Source of the DNA: Phenylobacterium deserti
Lineage (GTDB): Bacteria > Pseudomonadota > Alphaproteobacteria > Caulobacterales > Caulobacteraceae
Direction of reading: 5' to 3'
Assembly: GCF_003254705.1 (NCBI RefSeq)
Contig: NZ_QFYR01000002.1
Span: 1-64,000 of the forward strand
DNA length: 64,000 nucleotides
The notes under the pieces are model-generated. The model saw only the letters and a list, made by a program, of their open reading frames with translations, was not told the origin of the DNA and searched no databases. The translations under genes were made by a program, and so were the position numbers. This document shows positions 1 through 8,905 of this stretch, in pieces. Numbering within the stretch: the stretch's first letter is position 1; every line of letters starts with the position of its first letter.

Positions 1-187
1 CGGCCAGGTGCAGCATCACCGCGCTGTCCTTGCCAATCGAATAGAGCATCACCGGGTTCTCACACTCGGCCACCACCTCCCGAAGGATGTGGATGCTCTC
101 GGCCTCAAGACGCTGAAGGTGCGTGAGAGTGTCGGAGGGCAGGGCGGTTCTCTCGAAGAACCGGGCGGGCGCGGCGCGGGCGTCCAT
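1..187 (-). CDS. cysD: Sulfate adenylyltransferase subunit 2, N-terminal part only
   Basis: This is the first 62 codons of CysD, the subunit of ATP sulfurylase that activates sulfate to adenosine 5'-phosphosulfate for cysteine synthesis. Reading the minus strand from the ATG at 187 gives a protein containing [18 protein letters not shown] and then [19 protein letters not shown]. The second stretch holds the SxGKDS PP-loop that binds ATP and is highly characteristic of CysD. The gene runs off the left edge, where cysN or cysNC would normally follow. It is divergent from the heme oxygenase gene across about 240 bases in which I see no gene. Identification is firm; the rest of the protein cannot be judged. 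Confidence 0.92.
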   Translation of the reverse strand, partial: MDARAAPARFFERTALPSDTLTHLQRLEAESIHILREVVAECENPVMLYSIGKDSAVMLHLA

Positions 188-425
188 GGGCGAGACCTTA
201 CATCAACAGAGGAAATGCCGCCCGCCGCAGTGGAAAACGGCAGTCGGAGCTGGCCCTGCCGGTGACTTAGAGAACGGCCCTGAACGGTGCAAGGCGAGCG
301 GCCCCCAGGAATTCTCTACGCTCCATGAGGGGAAATGGTCGGCACGCCGCAGCTTGTATATGTTGGGCGTTTGAGGTCATCTCGCCGCGTCGGGCGGGGG
401 CGGACCTTTGAGGGTTTCGCTCGGA

Positions 426-1034
426 ATGTCGCTTGCGTTGAGTTTGCCTGCTCCCTCCGAGCCTGCTGCGTCTGAGGCGTTGGCGATCCGCCTGCGCCGG
501 GAAACTGCGGACGCTCACGCACAACTTGAGAACCAACTGCAGCTGCTTGGTCGGGTTTCCGACAGACAATGGTTCGTTTGCGTGTTGGAGGGTTTCCTTG
601 GCTTTCACATGGTTTGGGAGCGAGCCATTCGCGAGCGTCCTGAGTTGCGGGCTTTTCTGGAGCCGAGAAGTCGGCTCCCGCACCTGCGGAGGGATCTGAT
701 CGCGCTCGGGCGCACTACGGCCGAGCTTGAGGCGCTGCCGCACTGTTTCGCTGCTGCCGATCTGGCTGCAGATCCCGCAGAAGCGCTTGGCTCGATCTAT
801 GTGATGGAAGGCTCCACCCTCGGCGGTCAGGTGATCCACCGCGCGTTGAAGGACACGGGCTGGCTGCCCCGGGGCGGCTTGACCTACTTTCAGCCCTACG
901 GCTCGCGGACCGGCCAGATGTGGCGCAGCTATCAGGCTTTCGCCGAGCAGACGACGTCCGCAAGTCGTCAGGACGCGGTTTGCGCCGGCGCCAACCGCAC
1001 TTTCGCCCTGCTTCAGGAGTGGTTGGCGGCATGA
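426..1034 (+). CDS. bphO: Biliverdin-producing heme oxygenase
   Basis: This 202-residue protein should cleave heme to biliverdin IXalpha, the chromophore of the phytochrome encoded immediately downstream. Supporting features are the RETADAHAQLE segment near the N-terminus, which carries the proximal histidine, and the YVMEGSTLGGQVI helix, the flexible distal-helix signature of bacterial heme oxygenases. A TTG at 408 is also in frame, but the ATG at 426 gives the more usual N-terminus and has GAGGG about 11 bases upstream. Its TGA overlaps the ATG of the next gene, so the two are very probably translationally coupled. The chromophore enzyme and its apoprotein are a standard pairing. Confidence 0.9.
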   Translation: MSLALSLPAPSEPAASEALAIRLRRETADAHAQLENQLQLLGRVSDRQWFVCVLEGFLGFHMVWERAIRERPELRAFLEPRSRLPHLRRDLIALGRTTAELEALPHCFAAADLAADPAEALGSIYVMEGSTLGGQVIHRALKDTGWLPRGGLTYFQPYGSRTGQMWRSYQAFAEQTTSASRQDAVCAGANRTFALLQEWLAA

Positions 1035-3277
1035 ACGACGTTTCGCTTACCCCCACGGCTCAGCTCGATCTGGACTCGTGCGCCGCCGAGCCGATCCGCA
1101 TCCCAGGCGCAATCCAGCCGCATGGTGCGCTGCTGGTGGTGCGTCCGAAGGACTTCGTCTGCCTCAACTTCAGCGCCAACCTGCTGCAGGTGGCCGGGTT
1201 CGAGCTGAAACCCGGCGACCGGCTTTCCGATGTGGCCGAAGCGCGCCAGTTGACGGCCGAGCTACGGCGGTGGCTGGACGGGGAGCATCCTGCCTTCCTG
1301 CGCACCGTCACCGTGGGCGAGTTCGTCTTGCAGGTGTTCGGCCATGTGACCGAGCAGGGCGTGGTGCTGGAGTTCGAGGATCCGCCGCACTCGGAAGCCG
1401 AGACGCTCGAGGGCCTTTACCCGCGCCTGCGCGAGTTCCTCGACGACATCGCCCGCGCTGAGGATCTGCAGGCGATCGCCGATGCTGCGGTCCGGGAAGT
1501 GCGCGCGCTCACCGGTTTCAACCGGACGCTCCTCTACTCGTTCGACGAGGCGGGTGACGGCACGGTGCTGGCCGAGGACACGGACGGCGTTCTGCCGTCC
1601 TATCGCGGCCTCCGCTTCCCCGCGTCAGATATCCCCGCCCAGGCGCGCGAACTGTATCGCTTGAACCGGATCCGCCTGATCGCGAGCGCCGACTACGAGC
1701 CGGTGCCGGTGCTGCCCGCGATCAGCCCGACCGACGGCAAGCCGCTGGACCTGTCGCTGGCCGCTCTGCGCAGCGTCTCGCCGATCCACCTCGAGTACAT
1801 GCGCAACATGGGCACGGGATCGTCCATGTCGATCTCGATCCTGGTCGAGGGGCGCCTCTGGGGGCTGATCTCCGGTCACAGCCGCGAGCCGCGTCAGGTG
1901 AACCCGCAGGTGCGCACGGCGTGCGACATCCTGGGGCAGGTCCTGTCCCTTCAGGTGGAAGCGCGGGAACGGGCTGATGCGGCGGCCGAGCGGCTGTCGT
2001 TGAAGCAGGTGGAAACCGACCTCCTGGCGCGCCTCGCACTCTCGACGTCCTTCCAAAGGGCGCTGGCCGACAACAGCGAGATCTGGCTCGAGCTGACCCA
2101 CGCGGCGGGCGCGGCGGTCATCACCGAAGAAGGGGTCCTGAGCACGGGCGACACACCGGAGCCGGCGGAAATCACCGCGATCGCCCATCAGCTCTTCCAG
2201 CGGGGCGACGATCACTTCGCGACGGACTCCCTCGCTCAGACCTGGCCGGACGCGGCGGGTTACGCCGCGACCGCATGTGGCCTGCTCGCGGTCTCCATCT
2301 CCCAGATTCATCCGGACTACATCATGTGGTTCCGCCCTGAGGTGATCCGCACGGTCGAGTGGGGCGGCGATCCCAACAAGCCCATGGAGCCCAAGGCCGA
2401 TCGCTTGAGCCCGCGTACCTCCTTTGAACTCTGGAAGGAGCAGGTGCGCCTACACAGCTTGCCATGGCGTGACGCCGAGGTGGAAAGCGCCCGAGGCTTC
2501 CGCAACGCCATCCAGAACCTCGTCCTGAAGCGCGCTGAGGAACGGGCCGAGCTCACAGGCCGCCTAGAGCGGATCAACAAGGAGTTGGAGTCCTTCTCCT
2601 ATTCGATCTCGCACGACCTGCGAGCGCCCTTCCGCCACATCGTGGGCTACGCCGAGCTGTTGTCGGAGCGCGAGAAGGACCTCGACGCCAAATCGCGCCA
2701 CTACGTGCAGAGCATCAGCGAAGCCGCCGTCGCTGCCGGCAGGCTCGTGGATGACCTGCTGAACTTCTCCCAGATGGGGCGGGCCAGCCTGCACCTCGGC
2801 AAGATCGACATCAGTAAGCTGGTCAGCGAGATCCGCCGCTCCCTGGAGCCGGACGTGGCTGGACGCAAGATCGAGTGGCGTATCGGCGAGCTTCCGGAGG
2901 CCTGGGGCGACGGCCCGATGGTCCGACAGGCGCTGCTAAACCTCATCCAGAACGCGGTGAAGTACACCGGGCCGCGGGAGTTGGCGGTGATCACGGTTGA
3001 AGGCGAAGACCGTGGCGAGTCCGTCGCCTACACCGTTTCGGATAACGGCGTCGGCTTTGACCGTACCTATGTCGGCAAGCTGTTTGGCGTCTTCCAGCGC
3101 CTGCACAGGGCCGAGGACTTCGAAGGCACCGGCATCGGCCTAGCGCTCGCCAAGCGCATCGTCGAGCGGCACGGCGGAACGATTGCGGCCGACGGCGTTC
3201 TGGGCCAAGGGGCTACTTTCACCTTCACCTTGCCGAAGCGCCAAGTGGCGCTCAGAGGAGAGACGACGCGTGGCTGA
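1031..3277 (+). CDS. bphP: Bacteriophytochrome sensor histidine kinase
   Basis: A 748-residue red/far-red photoreceptor kinase. Cys17, in a C-x2-EPI-x-IPG-x-IQPHG context, is the expected thioether attachment site for biliverdin. A PAS-like domain is followed by a GAF domain with the PASDIP motif (Asp200), where the conserved aspartate contacts the chromophore, and then by a PHY domain. The C-terminus is a classical transmitter: H-box SISHDLRAPFRH (His528), then ATP-binding DNGVGF and GTGIGLALA. It has no receiver of its own, unlike some relatives. The output is probably the response regulator whose GTG start overlaps this gene's end. Start chosen at the ATG that overlaps the bphO stop; a longer in-frame extension has no support. 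Confidence 0.95.
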   Translation: MNDVSLTPTAQLDLDSCAAEPIRIPGAIQPHGALLVVRPKDFVCLNFSANLLQVAGFELKPGDRLSDVAEARQLTAELRRWLDGEHPAFLRTVTVGEFVLQVFGHVTEQGVVLEFEDPPHSEAETLEGLYPRLREFLDDIARAEDLQAIADAAVREVRALTGFNRTLLYSFDEAGDGTVLAEDTDGVLPSYRGLRFPASDIPAQARELYRLNRIRLIASADYEPVPVLPAISPTDGKPLDLSLAALRSVSPIHLEYMRNMGTGSSMSISILVEGRLWGLISGHSREPRQVNPQVRTACDILGQVLSLQVEARERADAAAERLSLKQVETDLLARLALSTSFQRALADNSEIWLELTHAAGAAVITEEGVLSTGDTPEPAEITAIAHQLFQRGDDHFATDSLAQTWPDAAGYAATACGLLAVSISQIHPDYIMWFRPEVIRTVEWGGDPNKPMEPKADRLSPRTSFELWKEQVRLHSLPWRDAEVESARGFRNAIQNLVLKRAEERAELTGRLERINKELESFSYSISHDLRAPFRHIVGYAELLSEREKDLDAKSRHYVQSISEAAVAAGRLVDDLLNFSQMGRASLHLGKIDISKLVSEIRRSLEPDVAGRKIEWRIGELPEAWGDGPMVRQALLNLIQNAVKYTGPRELAVITVEGEDRGESVAYTVSDNGVGFDRTYVGKLFGVFQRLHRAEDFEGTGIGLALAKRIVERHGGTIAADGVLGQGATFTFTLPKRQVALRGETTRG

Positions 3278-3722
3278 CCTGAGGCCGATCCTGCTGGTCG
3301 AGGACAATCCGAGGGATCTGGAGCTGACGCTTGCCGCTCTCGCCAAGTGCCAGCTGGCCAATGACATCGTGGTCGCGCGCGACGGCGCCGAGGCGCTGGA
3401 CTTCCTGTATTCGCGCGGCGAGCACGCCGAGCGCTTGCCGGGCGACCCCGCCGTCGTGCTGCTCGATCTGAAGCTTCCGAAGGTTGACGGCCTCGAAGTG
3501 CTGGAGACCGTCAAGAAGGACGCCACCCGTCGCCAGATTCCGGTCGTCATGCTCACTTCCTCCCGGGAGGAGCGGGACCTGGTGAAGAGCTACGAGCTGG
3601 GGGTGAACGCCTTCGTGGTGAAGCCCGTCGACTTCAATGCATTCTTCGAGGCCATTCAGGATCTTGGCATGTTCTGGGCCATCCTGAACGAGCCGCCGCC
3701 TAGGGGAAGGGTCGATGCCTGA
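3270..3722 (+). CDS. Single-domain response regulator (Rcp1-like)
   Basis: A 150-residue stand-alone receiver domain. ILLVEDNPRD supplies the acidic pocket, VVLLDLKLPKVDG carries the phospho-acceptor (Asp66), VMLTSS the switch threonine/serine and FVVKPVDF the conserved lysine. There is no output domain, and the layout matches the small regulators that pair with cyanobacterial and bacterial phytochromes. The GTG start at 3270 has AGGAG about nine bases upstream and overlaps the phytochrome stop; the gene's own stop overlaps the start of the hybrid kinase. The tight packing suggests it carries phosphate from the phytochrome, perhaps onward to the hybrid kinase's histidine. That relay is inference. 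Confidence 0.9.
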   Translation: MADLRPILLVEDNPRDLELTLAALAKCQLANDIVVARDGAEALDFLYSRGEHAERLPGDPAVVLLDLKLPKVDGLEVLETVKKDATRRQIPVVMLTSSREERDLVKSYELGVNAFVVKPVDFNAFFEAIQDLGMFWAILNEPPPRGRVDA

Positions 3723-6165
3723 CGCAAGCCGGCCTGATCGCGAAATCTGCCTCCTCCTGTTGGAGGACAGCGAAATCGACGCCGAACTTCTCGCGGCGCA
3801 TCTCAACAAGGCGCAGCTCGCCTTCAGGCTCACGCGCGTCGTAAACCGCCGCGAATTCGTGGCCGCTCTCGAAGAGGGCGCCTGCGAAGTCATCCTGGCC
3901 GACTACTCGCTGCCGGACTTCGACGGTCTGTCTGCGTTGAACATCGCACGCGCTCTGCAGCCGGATATCCCCTTCATCTTCGTTTCCGGCGTGGTGGGGG
4001 AAGAGTTCGCGACAAACGCCCTCAAGCGCGGCGCGACCGACTACATCATGAAGCGCAACCTGACCCGGCTGGCGACAGCCGTGGAACGGGCGCTGGATCA
4101 GGCGCGAGAGCGCCGCGAACGCCGGGAAGCCGAACAGGCGCTGTCGCGTAGCGAAATGCGCGCTCGCCTCGCCATCGAGGGCGCCGAGCTCGGATTGTGG
4201 GATTTCGATCCTCGTTCCGGTGAGATGAGCTGGGATGAGCGGTGCCGGGTCTTGCTGGCGCTCGGCCCTGACGAAGAACCCACTTTCGACGCTTGGTTGG
4301 CGCGACTGCATCCGGACGACCGCGAGCGGCTGGCCGACAGCGTTGCGGACGCTATCACCTACCATCCGGACAAGACGGGGGCCTACGCCGAGGAGTACCG
4401 CATCGTCTCCCCGGACGGGCGTGAGCGCTGGATCGCGTCGCGCGGTCAGGCCCAGTTCGAGCAGGGCATCTGCACCCGGTTTGTCGGCATCGTCCGCGAC
4501 ATCAACGAAGAGCGCCTGGCGCAGGAAGCTCTGCGCCGGCTGACCGGCGACCTGGAGCGTCAGGTCGCCGAGCGCACCGCCGAGCGCGACCGCATCTGGC
4601 GGCTTGGGCGTGACCTCTTCACCGTCGCCGGGCTGGACGGACGCTTGCGGCGGGTGAACCCAGCCTGGCTGAACCAGCTAGGCTACCATCCGGACGCGCT
4701 GGTGGGCTCTGACTTCAGCCTGCTGATCCACGCCGACGACATCGAGGCGCTTGGGGGGGTGATCAAGCGCCTATCCGAGGGCGAAGTCATCGAGCGCCAC
4801 GAGAACCGGCTGCGCCACGCCAACGGCACCTGGCGGTGGATCTCCTGGACCGCCGTTCCGGAAGGCGAGGCGTTCTACGCCATCGGCCGGGACATCACTG
4901 AGGAGCGCGCCGCCGCCGAGGCCCTGGCGCAGCGCAATCGCGAGCTCGCCGAGCAGATCGAAGAGCGCGAGCGGGTCGAGCAGACTCTGCGCCAGATGCA
5001 GCGGCTGGAGGCGGTCGGTCAGCTCACCTCAGGGGTGGCGCACGACTTCAACAATCTGCTGACAGTGATCCTCGGCAACATCAGCTTCGTCGAGCGGTGG
5101 ATGTCCAAGGAGAGCGTGGACGGCAAGATCGCCGACCGCATCGGCCACATGCGCACCGCTGCCGAGCGAGGCGCGAAGTTGACCGCCCAGATGCTCGCCT
5201 TCTCCCGCAAGCAGAAGCTGGAACCCAAGCCCCTCGACCTCAACGAAACGGTCGGCGGCATGCGTGACCTGCTGCAGAGCACGCTTGGCGGCAGCGTGAG
5301 GCTTGAGACGGTGCTGAAGCCAGACCTGTGGCCGGCCCTGGTCGACCCTACGCAGATCGAGCTGATCATCCTCAATCTGGCGATCAACGCTCGCGACGCC
5401 ATGGAAGTCGGCGGCGGTCTCACGGTCGAAACCGCCAACGTCACCCTGCGCGACAAGCCGAGCCGGCCGGAAGAGCCGATGCCTGGCGAGTATGTTCTGC
5501 TGGCGGTCAGCGATACCGGACCGGGCATGTCGGATGAGGTTCTCGCCAAGGCTTTCGAACCGTTCTTCACCACCAAGGAGATCGGCAAGGGGTCCGGCCT
5601 CGGTCTCGCCCAGGTCTACGGCTTCGCCAAACAGTCGGGCGGCGGCGTCCGGATCGAGACCAAGCTGGGTGAAGGCGCGACCGTGAAGGTGTTCCTGCCT
5701 CGGGCTGCGGCCCGCGCGAGCAGCGAGCCGGAACGGAAGGTCGCCCCGCGCGACGTGGTCAGCGCCAGCACCCGCAACGTCCTGGTCATGGACGACGACA
5801 GCGCAGTGCGTGAGATCACGGCCGCGATGCTCACAGACCTGGGCTTCACCGTGATCGAGGCGGGCAGCGGCTCCGCAGCGCTGGACGTGCTTCGCACCGA
5901 CCAGCGCATCGACATCCTGCTCGCCGACTATGCGATGCCCGGCATGAACGGGGTCGAGGCGGCTCGCGCCGCGGTTCAGATGCGCCCCGGTCTGCCGGTC
6001 CTGTTCATCACCGGCTATGCGGACCTGAAAGCTTTGCGCGACGTCGGCGAGGACCGGATTATCCAGAAGCCGTTCCGAGACGACGAGCTGTCGCGCAAGG
6101 TCGAAGCCGCTCTGGCTGATGCGGCGGAACTCGCGCAGAAGGTGGTGCCGCTCCGACGCGGCTAG
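3715..6165 (+). CDS. Hybrid histidine kinase, REC-PAS-PAS-HisKA-HATPase-REC
   Basis: An 816-residue cytoplasmic sensor kinase with no visible membrane segment. It opens with a receiver ([10 protein letters not shown]; phospho-acceptor Asp63 in [11 protein letters not shown]). Two PAS domains follow at roughly 140-260 and 290-400, then a short coiled-coil linker. The H-box is [13 protein letters not shown] (His443), followed by ATPase motifs DTGPGM and [11 protein letters not shown], and a C-terminal receiver ([12 protein letters not shown]; Asp738 in [11 protein letters not shown]). The N-terminal receiver suggests it is itself a phosphorylation target, plausibly downstream of the phytochrome module in the same operon. 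No DNA-binding output is present, so the final target lies elsewhere. The TAG stop is interlocked with the stop of the convergent next gene. Confidence 0.92.
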   Translation: MPDASRPDREICLLLLEDSEIDAELLAAHLNKAQLAFRLTRVVNRREFVAALEEGACEVILADYSLPDFDGLSALNIARALQPDIPFIFVSGVVGEEFATNALKRGATDYIMKRNLTRLATAVERALDQARERRERREAEQALSRSEMRARLAIEGAELGLWDFDPRSGEMSWDERCRVLLALGPDEEPTFDAWLARLHPDDRERLADSVADAITYHPDKTGAYAEEYRIVSPDGRERWIASRGQAQFEQGICTRFVGIVRDINEERLAQEALRRLTGDLERQVAERTAERDRIWRLGRDLFTVAGLDGRLRRVNPAWLNQLGYHPDALVGSDFSLLIHADDIEALGGVIKRLSEGEVIERHENRLRHANGTWRWISWTAVPEGEAFYAIGRDITEERAAAEALAQRNRELAEQIEERERVEQTLRQMQRLEAVGQLTSGVAHDFNNLLTVILGNISFVERWMSKESVDGKIADRIGHMRTAAERGAKLTAQMLAFSRKQKLEPKPLDLNETVGGMRDLLQSTLGGSVRLETVLKPDLWPALVDPTQIELIILNLAINARDAMEVGGGLTVETANVTLRDKPSRPEEPMPGEYVLLAVSDTGPGMSDEVLAKAFEPFFTTKEIGKGSGLGLAQVYGFAKQSGGGVRIETKLGEGATVKVFLPRAAARASSEPERKVAPRDVVSASTRNVLVMDDDSAVREITAAMLTDLGFTVIEAGSGSAALDVLRTDQRIDILLADYAMPGMNGVEAARAAVQMRPGLPVLFITGYADLKALRDVGEDRIIQKPFRDDELSRKVEAALADAAELAQKVVPLRRG

Positions 6166-6629
6166 CGCGGCGGGGGTGATCCCGGCGGAGTCACGGTGCG
6201 CACCATCGAGCTGGCGCTTTGGCCGGGGCTCGTGGAGCCGAGGCTGTCGCCGCCTGTAGAGCCGATACCCATGGAGATGGCGCCTGGCTCACCCAGTCGA
6301 CCAGAGCCCGGCGCGACACCCCATTCGCCACCGCGGCCCTGCGTCGCTTCAGAGCCGTTCAGGCCGGTCGTCAGACGGGGGCGGGTGTCCGGCTCATCAT
6401 CGTCGTCTTCCGCGGCTGCTACGCCGGCTGTGGTCTCAGCGTTGGTCGGCGTCCGCTCGGTTCGACCTGGCTGAGGCGCGGCCCGCCCGGCGGAGCGCCG
6501 CGCCGGGTTGGCGGCGGGCTGGCTGGCGCTCGCAGCTGTCGTGCCGCCGCTGGAGCCGGTCTGGGCTCCAGCCGGGGCGGCGGCGAAGGCCAGGACGGCG
6601 AGGGCGGCTGCGGTGAGCGTGATCTTCAT
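6162..6629 (-). CDS. Small secreted protein of unknown function, low complexity
   Basis: I do not recognise this 155-residue protein. It begins with a clear Sec-type signal peptide (MKITLTAAALAVLAFAAAPAGAQ, cleavage probably after AGA). The mature part is rich in Gly, Ser, Thr, Ala and Pro, with an acidic patch EDDDDEP near the middle, so it is probably largely unstructured in the periplasm. Upstream in-frame codons exist, but the start at 6629 places the signal peptide correctly. It lies 65 bases downstream of the serine hydrolase on the same strand and may be its operon partner. Its stop shares the CTAG palindrome with the hybrid kinase stop. Confidence 0.6.
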   Translation of the reverse strand: MKITLTAAALAVLAFAAAPAGAQTGSSGGTTAASASQPAANPARRSAGRAAPQPGRTERTPTNAETTAGVAAAEDDDDEPDTRPRLTTGLNGSEATQGRGGEWGVAPGSGRLGEPGAISMGIGSTGGDSLGSTSPGQSASSMVRTVTPPGSPPPR

Positions 6630-6694
6630 GGCTGTCTCTCGGGGGAGCCTGGGGTTTCCTGAAGGCAAACGGCGTGGCTGATCCTTCGTTGCCG

Positions 6695-7768
6695 TCAGGC
6701 GCCCCGCAGGGCGGCTGGAACGATCGTTTGGTCCATCAGCGCGTGCAGCGCCTGGACATGTCCTGTGACGCCGCGCGCGTCAGGGTCCGAGGTCATCACG
6801 GCGGTCAGATCCAGCGACGGCAGCACGTACACCATCTGACCGCCGTAGCCCCAGGCGAAGTAGACCGGCTGGCCAGCGCTCTCTTGAATCCACCAGCCGA
6901 GCCCATAAGTGTAGCCCGTATACGGAGAGCGTCCCCCTCGCGAGCGCCAGGCGTCTTCGACCCATGTGGCTGGCAGCACCCGGGTCTGGCCGCTCATGCC
7001 GCCGTTGCGGTGCATCTCGCCGAAGCGAAGCAGAGCGCGCGGCGACATCCGCATTTCGTTGCCGCCGAAGTAGATGCCTTGCGGGTCGCGAGACCACGAG
7101 GGGATCTGGACGTCGAGAGGCTCGGCCAGCCAGTCACGGGCGAGATCAAGCGTGCTGCGGCCCGTGGCGGCGGTCAGGACGGCCGAGAGGATGTGCGATG
7201 TGCCGGTGGAGTACAGCATCCGGCCGCCCGGCTCATCGACGAAGGGGCGGGAGAGGGCGTAGGCCACCCAGTTCGGACTGCTCACCCACCGCCCGTAGTT
7301 TGGGCCGGATGTCGGCTCCAGGCCGGCCTCCATGCTGAGCAGGTGCTCAACGGTGATCTGCTGCACCCGTGGGTCCGCGCTGGCCGGGACGCGCGGACCG
7401 AGGATGGGGGCGATGCGATCGGCCAGCTTGAGTTCGCCCCGTGCGATCGCGGCGCCGGCGACTGACGCAAGCACGGTCTTGGACGCGGACTTGATGTTGA
7501 CCGGAGTATCCAGGGAGGGACCGCGGAACGCGCGCTCGAAAGCGGTCTGCCCGTCACGCGCCACGATCATGGAGCGCAGCTGAGGAAGGCGGCTGGCGAG
7601 TTCGACACCCTGGCCGAGCAGGGCGCCGTCGAGCCCTGGCTTCCTGCCACTCTCTGCGGCTCCAGCGGCCGGCGGCTGCGCTGCCCGGCTGCATCCGGCG
7701 AGGCTTGCGGCCGCAGCGCCGACCAACCCGCCTGCGAGGCTGCGTCGTGAAAGGCTGGTCTTCAGCAT
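6695..7768 (-). CDS. Serine hydrolase, beta-lactamase class C / EstB-like lipoprotein
   Basis: A 357-residue member of the beta-lactamase superfamily that includes class C penicillin-binding proteins and esterases. The N-terminus SRRSLAGGLVGAAAASLAGC combines an arginine-rich signal with a lipobox ending at Cys26, so it is probably a lipoprotein. The catalytic SxxK is SASK (Ser94, Lys97), and a YST tyrosine motif and a C-terminal GYGG region fit the family. Substrate cannot be told from sequence; a true beta-lactamase, a D-amino-acid peptidase or a carboxylesterase are all possible. It lies 39 bases downstream of the AttH-like gene, at the end of the ABC-transporter run. Confidence 0.82.
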   Translation of the reverse strand: MLKTSLSRRSLAGGLVGAAAASLAGCSRAAQPPAAGAAESGRKPGLDGALLGQGVELASRLPQLRSMIVARDGQTAFERAFRGPSLDTPVNIKSASKTVLASVAGAAIARGELKLADRIAPILGPRVPASADPRVQQITVEHLLSMEAGLEPTSGPNYGRWVSSPNWVAYALSRPFVDEPGGRMLYSTGTSHILSAVLTAATGRSTLDLARDWLAEPLDVQIPSWSRDPQGIYFGGNEMRMSPRALLRFGEMHRNGGMSGQTRVLPATWVEDAWRSRGGRSPYTGYTYGLGWWIQESAGQPVYFAWGYGGQMVYVLPSLDLTAVMTSDPDARGVTGHVQALHALMDQTIVPAALRGA

Positions 7769-7807
7769 GCGACGAGGAGACCTGAAGTTGGAGGCGAGCG
7801 TGTGGCC

Positions 7808-8905
7808 CTACAGCGTCAAAGCGCCGGCATAGCCGGTCAGCTCCAGATACCCGCGCCCTCCGTCAGTTCGTACCGCGCCCTCCCAGTAGACGGGACCTCC
7901 GGACGCGCGGCTGTCCAGTTCCTGGTCGTCGAACAGCGGGCGGATGGAAAAGGCGCGCATCCCGCCGGGCAGGCGCACCTCAACGACCCGTTCGACAGGG
8001 TAGGCGGCGTTGGTGCGGGGCGAGCGCCAGAGCCGACGGGTGGTGAAGCGGACATCCCGCGGCCCGAACTCGGTGAACCGGCCTGCGGCGTCGCGAAGCG
8101 ATCCTCCCGTCCAGACCGCTTGGCCGGACTCGTCGCGCACCTGAAAGGCCGTAAGTGCGCCGCCGTCGTCGAGGTTCAGGCCGACCCAGTCCCAGCCCAC
8201 CGCGCGGGCGTCCAGCAGCGTAGAGGACCATTCGCGGTCGAGCCAGGCTTCACCCGTGACATCCACCCGGCGGCCCGCGCGGGTAACCGCACCTGAGACC
8301 TTCAGGTGAGGCAGGCTGTAGTAGTAGCTCGCCTGCTCGGGCGCTGGCCCCTTTCGGCTGTAGCCGCTTTGCCCCTGCAGGAGGATCGGCTGGGTGGGCG
8401 CCAGCACGAGATCGAGCGCGAATTCCTGCGCGCCAGCGTGGGTGCGAAAGAGCCCCTCCGGGTCGCGTCTCAGGCTCCAATCATCCAGCACGAGATCCGC
8501 ATCTCCCGACCGAGCCTCAGCCAGGCCAAATCCGGCCCGTGCGATGCGCTGGTCATGCAACAGGCGTCCCGCGCCGGGATCGGAGAGGGCGGCGTGCGCG
8601 AAGATGATCTGCTTGGGCGCGAACGCACTCGGGTTTCGCTGATCCACCTGCGGCCGGCTGCGGAAAAAGGTGACCTGAAAGCCGAGGTCCGCCCCATCTG
8701 GAGCGCGTAGCCAGCCGGTGACATACCACCACTCGGTCCGGAATTCGGGATGGGAGCCATGGTCCGCCGGAAAGCTTAAACGGGCGCCGGGACGGACCTG
8801 CGGATAGGTCGGCGGCACGGGCGCGTCTCCCCGCTGGCTCGCAGCGATCCCGGGCAACAGAAGGCTCGGGGCCGTAAGCGCGAGGAGCTGACGGCGCGAG
8901 AACAT
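7808..8905 (-). CDS. AttH-like lipocalin-type secreted protein (carotenoid 1,2-hydratase superfamily)
   Basis: A 365-residue exported protein with a signal starting FSRRQLLALTAPSLLLPG. The mature part opens with the family hallmark HPEFRTEWWYVTGWL and later has VDVTGEAWLDREWSS and VGWDWVGLNLDDGG. These are typical of the AttH / predicted secreted hydrolase group, which folds as two lipocalin-like barrels and shares ancestry with CrtC. True CrtC activity is unlikely here: it is tied to the ABC genes, not to the carotenoid cluster 25 kb away. A GTG at 8908 and an ATG at 8905 are both possible starts; the ATG sits in a TGATG overlap with the permease stop. Together the three genes resemble a lipid or lipoprotein handling exporter of unknown cargo. 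Confidence 0.8.
   Translation of the reverse strand: MFSRRQLLALTAPSLLLPGIAASQRGDAPVPPTYPQVRPGARLSFPADHGSHPEFRTEWWYVTGWLRAPDGADLGFQVTFFRSRPQVDQRNPSAFAPKQIIFAHAALSDPGAGRLLHDQRIARAGFGLAEARSGDADLVLDDWSLRRDPEGLFRTHAGAQEFALDLVLAPTQPILLQGQSGYSRKGPAPEQASYYYSLPHLKVSGAVTRAGRRVDVTGEAWLDREWSSTLLDARAVGWDWVGLNLDDGGALTAFQVRDESGQAVWTGGSLRDAAGRFTEFGPRDVRFTTRRLWRSPRTNAAYPVERVVEVRLPGGMRAFSIRPLFDDQELDSRASGGPVYWEGAVRTDGGRGYLELTGYAGALTL

Noticed and set aside
7808..8905. Calling this gene crtC and adding it to the carotenoid pathway.
   Set aside because: It is operonic with an ABC transporter and 25 kb from the crt genes; the AttH-like branch is not known for carotenoid hydration.
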